Below, piece after piece: positions 14,952 to 22,587 of a stretch of 22,587 nt of DNA. The stretch's first letter is position 1. Each line of letters starts with the position of its first letter. The notes under the pieces were generated by a model. That model had not been told where the DNA came from. It was given only the letters and a program-made list of their open reading frames with translations, and searched no databases. Origin of the DNA: an uncultured Eubacteriales bacterium (lineage in GTDB: Bacteria; Bacillota; Clostridia; Lachnospirales; Lachnospiraceae); the NCBI GenBank assembly GCA_900313765.1, contig OMSN01000019.1:1-22587 (forward strand), given 5' to 3'. The position numbers and the translations under genes are program-made.

Positions 14952-17426
14952 ATGGCAAAGAAAAAATCAGAATCCAAGTTTGACAGGACAAGATTCCAGG
15001 ACTCCGTTAAGGACAACCTGCGTTCGCTCTTCCGCAAGACGCTCAAAGATGCGAACAAGCAGGAGATCTTCCAGGCAGTCTCCTACGCTGTCAAGGACAT
15101 CATTATTGATGACTGGATGGCAACGACCCAGCAGATGGAGAAGGATGACCCGAAGCTTCTGTACTACATGTCCATGGAGTTCCTGATGGGACGCGCACTG
15201 GGCAACTCCCTGATCAATCTGACCGCTTACAAAGAGGTCAAGGCAGCCCTCGAAGATCTGGGACTGAACATTGATGAGGTGGAGGATCAGGAGAGAGACC
15301 CGGCACTTGGAAACGGCGGCCTGGGAAGACTTGCTGCATGTTTCCTGGATTCCCTGGCGACGTTGGGCTACCCGGCATACGGCTGCGGAATCAGATACCG
15401 CTATGGTATGTTCAAGCAGAAGATCGAGAACGGCTATCAGGTCGAGGCTCCGGATAACTGGCTGAAGAACGGATATCCCTTCGAGCTGAAGAGACCGGAA
15501 TATGCCCGTGAGGTCAAGTTCGGCGGATATGTCCGCGTTGAGTACAACGAGCAGACCCGCCGCAACAGATTCATCCAGGAGAACTATCAGTCCGTACTGG
15601 CAGTTCCGTTTGATATCCCGGTCGTCGGCTATAACAACCACATGGTCGATACTCTCCGTGTATGGGATGCAGAAGCCATCAATGATTTCCAGCTGGATTC
15701 CTTCGATAAGGGCGATTATCAGAAGGCTGTCGAGCAGGAGAACCTTGCAAGGAATATCGTCGAGGTCCTGTACCCGAATGATAACCATTATGCAGGTAAG
15801 GAACTGCGCCTGAAGCAGCAGTATTTCTTCATCTCTGCTTCTGTGCAGGATGCGATCGCGCATTACAAGAGATTCCATACGGATATCAGGAAGTTCTATG
15901 AGAAGGCAACCTTCCAGATGAACGATACCCATCCGACCGTTGCTGTCGCTGAGCTGATGCGTATCCTGCTGGATGAGGAAGGCCTGGAGTGGGATGATGC
16001 ATGGGAAGTGACCACGAAGACGGTTGCTTACACGAACCATACCATCATGGCTGAAGCACTTGAGAAATGGCCGATCGAGCTGTTCTCCAGACTGCTTCCG
16101 AGAATCTATCAGATCGTAGAAGAGATCAACCGCCGTTTCCTTCTGGAGATTCAGAAGAAGTTCCCGGGCGACCAGAACAAGATCTCCAAGATGGCAATCA
16201 TCTACGACGGACAGGTCAAGATGGCAAACCTGGCAATCGTTGCCGGCTACTCCGTCAACGGTGTTGCCCAGCTGCATACGGAGATCCTCAAGAGCCAGAC
16301 TCTCAGGGACTTCTATGAGATGTTCCCGCACAAGTTCAACAACAAGACCAACGGAATCACCCAGCGTCGTTTCCTGCTTCACGGCAACCAGCTTCTTGCA
16401 GACTGGGTAACCGCACATATTGGAGATGAATGGGTAACCGATCTTCCGCAGATCGCGAAGATGAAGGTCTATGCAGATGATCCGAAGGCACAGCAGGAGT
16501 TCATGAACATCAAGTATCAGAATAAGCTGCGCCTGGCGAAGTATATCAAGGAGCACAACGGAATCGATGTCGATCCGCGTTCGATCTTCGACGTACAGGT
16601 CAAGAGACTGCACGAGTACAAGAGACAGCTGATGAACATCCTTCATGTCATGTATCTGTATGACCAGCTGAAGGATCATCCGGAGATGCCGTTCTATCCG
16701 AGAACCTTTATCTTCGGCGCAAAGGCAGCTGCAGGCTATCGCAGAGCGAAGATGACCATCAAGCTGATCAACTCCGTTGCGGATGTGATCAATAACGACG
16801 CTTCCATCAATGGAAAGATCAAGGTTGTCTTCATTGAGGACTACCGTGTATCCAATGCAGAGTGGATCTTTGCGGCGGCAGATGTCTCCGAGCAGATCTC
16901 CACAGCATCCAAGGAAGCATCCGGAACTTCCAACATGAAGTTCATGCTGAACGGTGCTCCGACTCTTGGAACCATGGATGGCGCGAATGTTGAGATCGTT
17001 GAAGAAGTCGGTGAAGAGAATGCATTTATCTTCGGTCTGTCTTCGGAAGAGGTCATCAACTTCGAGAATCATGGCGGCTATGATCCGAACTATTACTTCA
17101 ACACCGATCAGGATATCCGCCGCGTGCTCATGGAGCTGATCAACGGCACTTATTCCAACGGTGATATGGAAATGTTCCGTGAGATCTATGATTCTCTGCT
17201 GACCAACAAGTATGGCAGAGCTGACCAGTACTTCATCCTTGCAGACTTCAAGTCCTACGACAGAGCAAGAGCCGAGATCGTAGAGGCATATCAGGACGAG
17301 GCACGCTGGGCGAAGATGGCGATCCTGAACATGGCATCTTCCGGCAAGTTTACATCTGACCGTACGATCCAGCAGTATGAGGATGACATCTGGCATCAGG
17401 TCCCGATGAAAGTTTCCGTAAACTGA
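14952..17426 (+). CDS. glgP: Glycogen/alpha-glucan phosphorylase
   Basis: PLP-dependent GT35 enzyme that releases glucose-1-phosphate from glycogen or maltodextrin ends. The 824-residue protein has the family blocks YYMSMEFLMGRAL (71-83), LGNGGLGRLAACFLDS (119-134), the NDTHPTVA motif mid-protein, VKRLHEYKRQ, and EASGTSNMKFMLNG with the PLP Lys near residue 663, then GTMDGANVEI. The basic Lys/Arg-rich N-terminus (MAKKKSESKFDRTR) is short, without an extended regulatory region. No glgA, glgC, glgB or malQ is nearby. Instead it directly follows ileS by 28 bases and probably shares its promoter. Like ileS, it almost lacks TTA, CTA and TCA codons, which points to high expression. A strong terminator closes the unit. 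Confidence 0.96.
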   Translation: MAKKKSESKFDRTRFQDSVKDNLRSLFRKTLKDANKQEIFQAVSYAVKDIIIDDWMATTQQMEKDDPKLLYYMSMEFLMGRALGNSLINLTAYKEVKAALEDLGLNIDEVEDQERDPALGNGGLGRLAACFLDSLATLGYPAYGCGIRYRYGMFKQKIENGYQVEAPDNWLKNGYPFELKRPEYAREVKFGGYVRVEYNEQTRRNRFIQENYQSVLAVPFDIPVVGYNNHMVDTLRVWDAEAINDFQLDSFDKGDYQKAVEQENLARNIVEVLYPNDNHYAGKELRLKQQYFFISASVQDAIAHYKRFHTDIRKFYEKATFQMNDTHPTVAVAELMRILLDEEGLEWDDAWEVTTKTVAYTNHTIMAEALEKWPIELFSRLLPRIYQIVEEINRRFLLEIQKKFPGDQNKISKMAIIYDGQVKMANLAIVAGYSVNGVAQLHTEILKSQTLRDFYEMFPHKFNNKTNGITQRRFLLHGNQLLADWVTAHIGDEWVTDLPQIAKMKVYADDPKAQQEFMNIKYQNKLRLAKYIKEHNGIDVDPRSIFDVQVKRLHEYKRQLMNILHVMYLYDQLKDHPEMPFYPRTFIFGAKAAAGYRRAKMTIKLINSVADVINNDASINGKIKVVFIEDYRVSNAEWIFAAADVSEQISTASKEASGTSNMKFMLNGAPTLGTMDGANVEIVEEVGEENAFIFGLSSEEVINFENHGGYDPNYYFNTDQDIRRVLMELINGTYSNGDMEMFREIYDSLLTNKYGRADQYFILADFKSYDRARAEIVEAYQDEARWAKMAILNMASSGKFTSDRTIQQYEDDIWHQVPMKVSVN

Positions 17427-17490
17427 GAGAAGCAGTAAACGGATAACAGACGGTATACCGGTACGGTATCAGAAAGTACAGACATAAAGA

Positions 17491-17540
17491 ATCCCGGCGG
17501 TGGGAGCGATTCGCTCCACCGCCGGGATCTTTTGTTATTT
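17491..17540. terminator. Strong terminator after glgP
   Basis: A long stem, 17491-17509 with 17511-17528, reads ATCCCGGCGGTGGgAGCGA against its complement with a single bulged G, and is followed by CTTTTGTTATTT. It may also stop the converging symporter transcript, which ends at 17592. Confidence 0.9.
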
Positions 17541-17591
17541 ACTGATTAAGCAATGAACGGTTCCCGGATACCCGGGTCAGTCCAGGTTTTC

Positions 17592-19067
17592 TCAGAACTC
17601 TTCTTCCGGAGCCAGTTCCGTGGTCTTGTTCTTCGGCGGGAAGATGAAGGAGAAGACGAGGAACAGTACCAGTGCGACCAGGAGTCCGGGGATGATCTTC
17701 TGTCCGCCCCAGTTCCAGCCGAGGAAGTTGCCGGTTGCAGAGAACTGCTCAAGGTAAACAACGACAACAGTTCCGCCGATCAGGGACGCGATGGTACCGA
17801 TCGTGGAAGCACCCTTCCAGTACATTCCGAATACATACGGGAACAGGGTTCCTGCAGCACGAAGGGTGAAGCAGAACATCAGGATCGTGGTCAGCGAGCT
17901 GAGGTTGAACAGAGCGATCAGCATTCCGAGAATACCAACCAGAGCCATCGTGATCTGGGTGACACGCATGACTTCCTTGGAGGAAGCATCCGGTTTGATC
18001 ACCTGCTTGTAGATATCATTTGCGAATACAGCACCGGCACCGAGCAGGTCAGAGTCGGAACTGGACATTGTCGCGGAGATGATACCTGCGAACAGAAGGC
18101 CTACGATCACAGCCGGCATGGTTTCAACAGCAAGCATCGGAAGCGCGTATCTTGCACCAACGGATTCGAAGTCAGCTGCATTGAACTTGCCCATGTTGAT
18201 CAGAGCAAGCATGATGATGCCGAGGATCGTCGGGATGAACGCATAGATGAAGTTGATCAGAGCCGCGAGCAGAGCACCCTGCTTGGCAGCCTTTCCGTCA
18301 CGTGCTGCATAGAAACGGGAAACCGCTTCCTGTCCTACCGTGAAGGTTGCGATGTACATGATGACCAGCGATACGATTGCGACAAGTGTATAGCTCTTGT
18401 CCGGACCGTTGAAGAGCTTCATGGTTCCTTCCGGAACATTTGCCATGACATTTGCCCAGCCGCCTGCATACTTCAGAGAGAACGGAATTGCGATGATCAT
18501 ACCGATGACGATCAGGAAGACCTGAATATCATCCGTCATGGTGACGGACCACAGACCGCCCATGATCGAGTAGACAGTAACGACGATCGCTGTGATGATA
18601 ACAGCTGCCTTGTAACTGATGCCGAGCATCGTGGAAGTGATGACTGCGGATGCGATGAACTGTCCGGCAGTCAGGCCGATCAGCGGCAGCAGTGTGATGA
18701 TACTGGTGATGAGTCCGGTTGCCTTGCCGTATCTTCTGCGGAAATACTCCGGAACGGTCTTGACTTCGGTATTTCTGACCTTCGGAGCGATGAAGCTCAT
18801 GATCACGAAGGCGATACCCATGGTAATGATGTACCATGAAGCACTGAGACCGTAACCGCCCATGCCGTTCTGTACGACACCGAGCGAAGAGCCGCCGCCG
18901 ATCTCGGTAGCCGCGAGCGTTCCGGCCATCATGAACGGGCCCAGACGCCTGCCGGCAACTACGAAGTCAGCATTGCTGGAAATCTTCTTTGAAGAATACC
19001 AGCCGACCCACAGCATGAAGAGCAGGTAAGCTACGACAATGACTGTTACAACAGGATTTACAGACAT
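17592..19067 (-). CDS. Sodium:solute symporter (SSS family)
   Basis: A 491-residue inner-membrane transporter with about 13 membrane segments, coupling Na+ entry to uptake of a small organic solute. Family marks are VVAGRRLGPFMMAGTLAATEIGGGS near residues 36-60 (TM2 and the sodium-site region), the SSS signature-like MGGLWSVTMTDDIQ at 169-182, and FAGIISATMSSSDSDLLGAG at 326-345, whose Ser/Thr residues correspond to the Na2 site of this fold. The C-terminus is short and acidic. The substrate cannot be told from sequence; proline, pantothenate, sialic acid and sugars are all transported by family members. GGGAGGGA precedes ATG 19067. It is isolated between two terminators, so it is likely a single-gene transcript. 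Confidence 0.93.
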   Translation of the reverse strand: MSVNPVVTVIVVAYLLFMLWVGWYSSKKISSNADFVVAGRRLGPFMMAGTLAATEIGGGSSLGVVQNGMGGYGLSASWYIITMGIAFVIMSFIAPKVRNTEVKTVPEYFRRRYGKATGLITSIITLLPLIGLTAGQFIASAVITSTMLGISYKAAVIITAIVVTVYSIMGGLWSVTMTDDIQVFLIVIGMIIAIPFSLKYAGGWANVMANVPEGTMKLFNGPDKSYTLVAIVSLVIMYIATFTVGQEAVSRFYAARDGKAAKQGALLAALINFIYAFIPTILGIIMLALINMGKFNAADFESVGARYALPMLAVETMPAVIVGLLFAGIISATMSSSDSDLLGAGAVFANDIYKQVIKPDASSKEVMRVTQITMALVGILGMLIALFNLSSLTTILMFCFTLRAAGTLFPYVFGMYWKGASTIGTIASLIGGTVVVVYLEQFSATGNFLGWNWGGQKIIPGLLVALVLFLVFSFIFPPKNKTTELAPEEEF

Positions 19068-19102
19068 ACCATTTCCCTCCCTATTAATTAATTATAAAAT
19101 GG

Positions 19103-19131
19103 TTGACGAGATATTTGCAGTTTAGCATATT
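19103..19131 (+). promoter_or_regulatory. Candidate promoter for the 19319 gene
   Basis: TTGACG at 19103-19108 and CATATT at 19126-19131 are 17 bases apart (5/6 and 4/6 matches to consensus). A second -10-like TATAAT at 19159-19164 lacks a good -35. Either could drive the plus-strand gene. Confidence 0.4.
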
Positions 19132-19195
19132 TGTATGAAAGAAGCCAGATAAACTGCGTATAATTATCTATTTTTACAATCGCAGCAACTTGCAT

Positions 19196-19303
19196 ATGCA
19201 GTCTGAGCCGGAACAATTATCAGAGGAGGTGTTTTCCCGGCTCGCAGAAGAATTCAGTAGGATGTATAATATGAAGAAAAGGTCAGAAGCCCTGAAACGA
19301 TAA
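19196..19303 (+). CDS. Possible 35-residue small protein
   Basis: ATG 19196 opens 35 codons that end with TAA at 19301-19303, in the same frame as the following gene and only five codons before its ATG. The product is highly charged and helix-like: acidic at the N-terminus (SEPEQLSEEV), an amphipathic middle (RLAEEFSRMYN) and a basic end (MKKRSEALKR). No clear Shine-Dalgarno lies before ATG 19196, though internal GTG 19229 follows GAGGAG closely and ATG 19271 is also in frame. It may be a small protein, an uORF, or a remnant of a longer N-terminus cut by a stop. I do not recognise it. Confidence 0.3.
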   Translation: MQSEPEQLSEEVFSRLAEEFSRMYNMKKRSEALKR

Positions 19304-19318
19304 AGGAGAGTGGATCAG

Positions 19319-20125
19319 ATGGATATACGAGACAGGATCATCCAGGAAACAGGATGGGAGATCAGAGAGAGCGATAAGGCCCAGGCGGCCGCGTCGGTCC
19401 GGACCGGGAAGATACTGAGGATCGCGATGATCGCTGCAGCGATCTTCTTCCTGTTTTCGCTGAAGACACGCACAGTGCTTCCCTACATCGCAGGCGGAGC
19501 CACAGTGCTGCTGGCAGCAGGCTATTACGGACACCGGACCGTTTTCTCAGGAAAGCTGCGCGCACTCCTGACCCGGGACTGCGACCCGGATCATTTCCTG
19601 TCTTACTACTGTGCCGTTCTTCTGTCCGCAGGCCGGCAGAAGAAATGGGAGAGCCATATCTACAATGTCGTGCAGGGACTGTTTTACGCGGGAGAGTTTG
19701 AGAAGGCAGAGCACCTGCTCACTCTGTTTGAAGAGGAATGCCGCAGTATGGAGGGAGACTTCAGGCACGATCTTGCAGGCGCTTTCCTGGCGCATCAAGC
19801 CGGAGATCTGCCTCGTCTTCAGCAGTATGCCGCCTTGCTGGGAAATGAGTCCCAGAGGGTCAGGATGAATGCGGAGCTGTGCGATGAGCTGGATGAGGCC
19901 AGGGCACTTCCCGGATTTCTGGAAATGGAAACCGGTGGACAGTGGCAGGAGCTGTACGATGCGGTAAACAAAGCACGGTTTTATGACGCTTTGCCGCTGG
20001 GGCAGCTGAAGAAGCAGGTCTATCTGGAAAAAGCCGCACGGGGGCTGCAGGACACAGAAAAAGCCGGCATGCACCGGAACTATGTCCGTGAGCATGCCGG
20101 GACTACATTTTACGCGAAACAATGA
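19319..20125 (+). CDS. Membrane-anchored helical-repeat-like protein, unknown function
   Basis: I do not recognise a named family. The 268-residue protein begins with a charged cytoplasmic stretch, then two hydrophobic segments at about residues 33-48 and 54-72 joined by a basic turn (KTR). The rest is helical and soluble. Segments such as YNVVQGLFYAGEFEKAEHLLTLFEEE and AGAFLAHQAGDLPRLQQYAALL have the A/G/L spacing of TPR-like repeats, as do later helices around 210-243. With two membrane spans both ends should face the cytoplasm, suggesting a scaffold or adaptor at the membrane. ATG 19319 is chosen because AAGGAG is about ten bases upstream; an in-frame GTG at 19310 is too close to it. A terminator shared with the GH18 gene follows. 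Confidence 0.75.
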   Translation: MDIRDRIIQETGWEIRESDKAQAAASVRTGKILRIAMIAAAIFFLFSLKTRTVLPYIAGGATVLLAAGYYGHRTVFSGKLRALLTRDCDPDHFLSYYCAVLLSAGRQKKWESHIYNVVQGLFYAGEFEKAEHLLTLFEEECRSMEGDFRHDLAGAFLAHQAGDLPRLQQYAALLGNESQRVRMNAELCDELDEARALPGFLEMETGGQWQELYDAVNKARFYDALPLGQLKKQVYLEKAARGLQDTEKAGMHRNYVREHAGTTFYAKQ

Positions 20126-20134
20126 TTCATTGAC

Positions 20135-20174
20135 CGGAAGCGGGCTGTTCTCAGCCCGCTTCCGTTTCTGTCTG
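20135..20174. terminator. Bidirectional terminator, overlapping the GH18 stop codon
   Basis: Perfect 13-bp stem (20135-20147 with 20152-20164; core GGAAGCGGGCTG) with a TTCT loop, then GTTTCTGTCTG on the plus strand. The right arm and loop coincide with the last codons and TGA (20151-20153) of the minus-strand GH18 gene, so one sequence serves as coding end and terminator. Confidence 0.85.
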
Positions 20175-22460
20175 TGCAGAGGCTCCGTCACTCCCGGTAT
20201 CTTCCAGGGCTGAGGCGGCTGCCTCTTCGATCAGCTGGTCTTCCAGCGCCCCGGCGTCTTCCGGTGACAGCCCCGCCGATTCTGATACGATGTTCCATAT
20301 GGAACTGCGTTCAAACCCGAGAGCCCAGATCGCGGTACCTCCCAGGTCATATTTGGATGTGAGCAGGGCCTTGCGCTGCAGGGACTGTTCGTCTTCGATC
20401 CAGATCTCACACAGCACACCGTCGTCTGTATACCAGCCCACATAATTCTGGGCGCTTTCCGCATCCCAGGAGGGGGTGAGGTGCCAGGAATCCAGAGTGG
20501 CGGACACAGACCCCATCGACAGTTCTTCGCTGTTTACATGCGTGATTCCGTCTCCGTCTGTGGAGGTATACCAGATCCTGGTATAGAACGGGATCGCGCT
20601 TATGAGCTTCTTTGCGGGAATTCCCATTTCCAGGAGACTGCGGATCGCATTCTCTTCGTATGGAAGGGAGGCAACCGATCCGGCCGCTTCCGATCCGGCA
20701 TAGTGCTCATCATATCCCATGGTGATCAGGTAGTCGGAGACCGCTGCGATCTCTGCCCGGTTGTAGTAGGCGTTGAAGTCATAGGGCGGGACGAGATCGA
20801 CACTCAGGATCAGTCCATCCCTGCGGCATGCGATCGAGAGCTCTCTTACAAACTGGGTGAAGCAGAGCGCATCCGGCTCTTCCACATATTCAAAATCAAC
20901 ATTGATTCCATCCAGATCCAGTTCCTTCGCGTAATCGATCAGCTGGCCGATACACCTTCTGCGGGCGGAGGTGGAGGCAAGCATGACGGAAGTATCCATG
21001 TCTGCCGAGAAGTCACTGACCAGTCCCCAGACCTGCAGATTCTTCGCGTGCGCTTTCCTGGAATAGGCAGCGGAACCGATGGAATCCACATTGCCGTCGT
21101 TGTCTGCCAGTGAGAACCATGTCGGGCTGATCGCCGTAACACCGCTCATGGCAGAGGTGTCATTCTCAAAGTTCTTGTTTCCGGCAGCGGATGAGATCAT
21201 ATGCCACACGACACTGACTCTTTCCTCCGGCGCGGCTGAAGTGTATTCCTGCTCTGTAAAACCTTCGTTGATAATGCTTACGTCAGAGGGCTGTGCCATC
21301 CGGTTTGACTTCACGTAGCCGATGAAGCCGTCTGCGGTCAGGACCTTCATCCAGTGTTCGGTCTCTTCCAGGACCATCACTCTGTCGCCTTTATTCAGAT
21401 CGGTCAGGATCGGACTCTTGATACCGCCCTGATAACGGACTGCAGCGTCCTTGACCGCCGCTGCAGTCAGTGTATCGCCCCACTGATTGCGCAGATAAAC
21501 GTGCTGAGTCTCTTTCTCATAGGAATAAGTAACGTTTGTATATTCCGTGACGAAATCCAGGCTCAGATAGAGGTTCGAAGAAGCATCATCCCGAAGAAGG
21601 ATGATCTCCTTATAAGAGCCTTCCGATGTGGGATCACTGGTAAGTGCACCGTCAATGACAGAATAAGAGGTCGCGTTGATCGGGATCTCATATGTCTGCA
21701 GCGGTGTGGTAAACAGGATCTTGTTCAGTGTATCATCCCAGTAGAAACGCTCGTTCAGGGAACTGCGCACAAGTTGATAGGGGATGTAGAGGGATCCGCT
21801 GCCGGAAACCAGCGCCCGGTCTTCTATATTGTGATCCTGAAGCACGATGGCAGCTTCATTGGGAGCCATCTCCCCGAAATATTCGGTATAGGACATCCTC
21901 TTACTGGTTGGAGTGTATTTCTGGATCAGCCTGACGCTGACAACAAGAACCAGGAGGACGAGAAGCGCTGTCAGGATCTTTCTGCCGGTATGACCGGACC
22001 GCTTGCCGCGGCTTTTTTTGGAGCTCCCGGCTGCCGGACTGCCTTTGTCGGCGCTGCCGGCAGCTGGCGGCGTGTCTGTCCCGGACCGGTCAGGATCTGC
22101 TGATGCAGGCGCTTCGGAATCCGCCGGTGTGTTTTCGAGGTGATCTTCCTGCGGTCTGTCTGTGTGGCCCGCTGCAGGCTCCTTAGAGCGGCCCGCTGCA
22201 GGGCTGTCCTTCGGCTCGGGATCGTCCCCGGATACGGAGTCATCCTGCCGGACGGGGACAGCAGACTGGCCGGCTTTTTTCCTCTTTGCAGCCAGCTCAG
22301 CCACTTCACGGTCTGTCTCGGCGATGGCATCTTCCAGTTCCTTGCGCCGCAGTGCCTGCTCGATCACATCATCGGCCTGCGTGAGCGCATCCTGAAGACC
22401 GTCGGCCATACCGTCGTCAAACGGCTCTGTAAGATTCTTACGATTATTATCATCCTTCAT
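20151..22460 (-). CDS. Membrane-anchored SH3 / GH18 (YaaH-like) glycosidase with long N-terminal extension
   Basis: A 769-residue cell-surface protein. Order: a charged, coiled-coil-prone segment (about 1-64); a Pro/Ala/Ser/Asp-rich disordered stretch with repeated PAAG motifs (about 65-158); one membrane helix (161-178) after a basic KKSRGKRSGHTGRK; an extracellular domain at about 185-330 resembling copper-amine-oxidase N1-type wall domains; an SH3 domain (about 335-390); the GH18 barrel (about 410-730); and an acidic tail. The catalytic motif is DGINVDFE at 517-524, with Glu524 as acid and Asn520 in place of the first of the paired Asp, as in YaaH/SleL-type N-acetylglucosaminidases. Inside-positive charge places the N-terminus in the cytoplasm and the enzyme outside, probably acting on peptidoglycan glycan. 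AAGGA precedes ATG 22460. Confidence 0.88.
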   Translation of the reverse strand: MKDDNNRKNLTEPFDDGMADGLQDALTQADDVIEQALRRKELEDAIAETDREVAELAAKRKKAGQSAVPVRQDDSVSGDDPEPKDSPAAGRSKEPAAGHTDRPQEDHLENTPADSEAPASADPDRSGTDTPPAAGSADKGSPAAGSSKKSRGKRSGHTGRKILTALLVLLVLVVSVRLIQKYTPTSKRMSYTEYFGEMAPNEAAIVLQDHNIEDRALVSGSGSLYIPYQLVRSSLNERFYWDDTLNKILFTTPLQTYEIPINATSYSVIDGALTSDPTSEGSYKEIILLRDDASSNLYLSLDFVTEYTNVTYSYEKETQHVYLRNQWGDTLTAAAVKDAAVRYQGGIKSPILTDLNKGDRVMVLEETEHWMKVLTADGFIGYVKSNRMAQPSDVSIINEGFTEQEYTSAAPEERVSVVWHMISSAAGNKNFENDTSAMSGVTAISPTWFSLADNDGNVDSIGSAAYSRKAHAKNLQVWGLVSDFSADMDTSVMLASTSARRRCIGQLIDYAKELDLDGINVDFEYVEEPDALCFTQFVRELSIACRRDGLILSVDLVPPYDFNAYYNRAEIAAVSDYLITMGYDEHYAGSEAAGSVASLPYEENAIRSLLEMGIPAKKLISAIPFYTRIWYTSTDGDGITHVNSEELSMGSVSATLDSWHLTPSWDAESAQNYVGWYTDDGVLCEIWIEDEQSLQRKALLTSKYDLGGTAIWALGFERSSIWNIVSESAGLSPEDAGALEDQLIEEAAASALEDTGSDGASAQTETEAG

Positions 22461-22587
22461 ATCAGATAATCCTTTTCTGACTGAGTAATATCACAACCGT
22501 AAGTATAACATTCCTTCTTCTGCCTACAGCGCAGAAAATCTTAAGAAAGCCCGAATACTACTGTAAGATTGCAGCACGGCGGGGCAG

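Noticed and set aside
14967..17396. 809-codon open frame antisense to glgP
   Set aside because: Same codon-aligned shadow effect; glgP itself is unmistakable on the plus strand.
17553..18839. 428-codon open frame on the plus strand opposite the symporter
   Set aside because: Codon-aligned shadow of the symporter gene; the product is Asp/Gln/His-rich without domains, whereas the minus strand encodes a clear SSS transporter.
19310..19318. GTG 19310 as start of the unknown membrane protein
   Set aside because: The Shine-Dalgarno is only about one base away; ATG 19319 has workable spacing.
1..22587. Mobile elements, CRISPR, prophage, toxin-antitoxin or defence genes
   Set aside because: No transposase, integrase, direct-repeat array or paired toxin-antitoxin signature was seen on either strand; gene content is core metabolism and translation.

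Overview
The window reads as chromosomal core sequence from a Gram-positive Clostridia-type bacterium (Bacillota), most likely Lachnospiraceae-like. The basis is the conserved metG-tatD-ksgA order, a type-2 (eukaryote/archaea-like) isoleucyl-tRNA synthetase, DegV, DUF624/YesL and DUF308 proteins, a YaaH-like GH18 protein with an SH3 domain, strong GGAGG ribosome binding sites and compact hairpin terminators. Base composition looks roughly half G+C by eye. The genus cannot be named from the sequence alone. I see no phage, insertion sequence, integrase, CRISPR array, tRNA or rRNA.

Layout. (1) 1-1705, plus strand: a 5'-truncated ProXp-ala/YbaK-type tRNA-editing protein, D-aminoacyl-tRNA deacylase (dtd) and a HAD phosphatase, apparently one operon. 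(2) 1660-2181, minus: a two-TM DUF3592-like protein whose 3' end overlaps the HAD gene. (3) 2282-3811: a near-consensus promoter, murA and a perfect-stem terminator. (4) 3840-9449, plus: a possibly structured leader, then degV, a DUF308 membrane protein, metG, an intergenic hairpin, tatD and ksgA, closed by a strong terminator. (5) 9480-11230, minus: a monoacylglycerol-lipase-like hydrolase and a DUF624 membrane protein, overlapping by a few bases. (6) 11419-17528, plus: a consensus promoter, a leader holding a 23-codon ORF, ileS, glycogen phosphorylase and a terminator. (7) 17592-19067, minus: a sodium:solute symporter. (8) 19319-20125, plus: a membrane-anchored helical-repeat-like protein of unknown function, preceded by a possible 35-codon ORF. 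(9) 20151-22460, minus: a membrane-anchored SH3/GH18 protein with a long cytoplasmic N-terminal extension.

Translation quality and capacity is the main theme: two trans-editing deacylases, two tRNA synthetases and the 16S rRNA dimethyltransferase. Cell envelope is the second: MurA, the GH18 protein, the DegV fatty-acid-binding protein and several small membrane proteins. I did not find a convincing undescribed multi-gene system. The most unusual items are small: the pseudoknot-like leader before degV, the leader ORF before ileS in place of a T-box, the 35-codon ORF before the unknown membrane protein, and the N-terminal extension of the GH18 protein.
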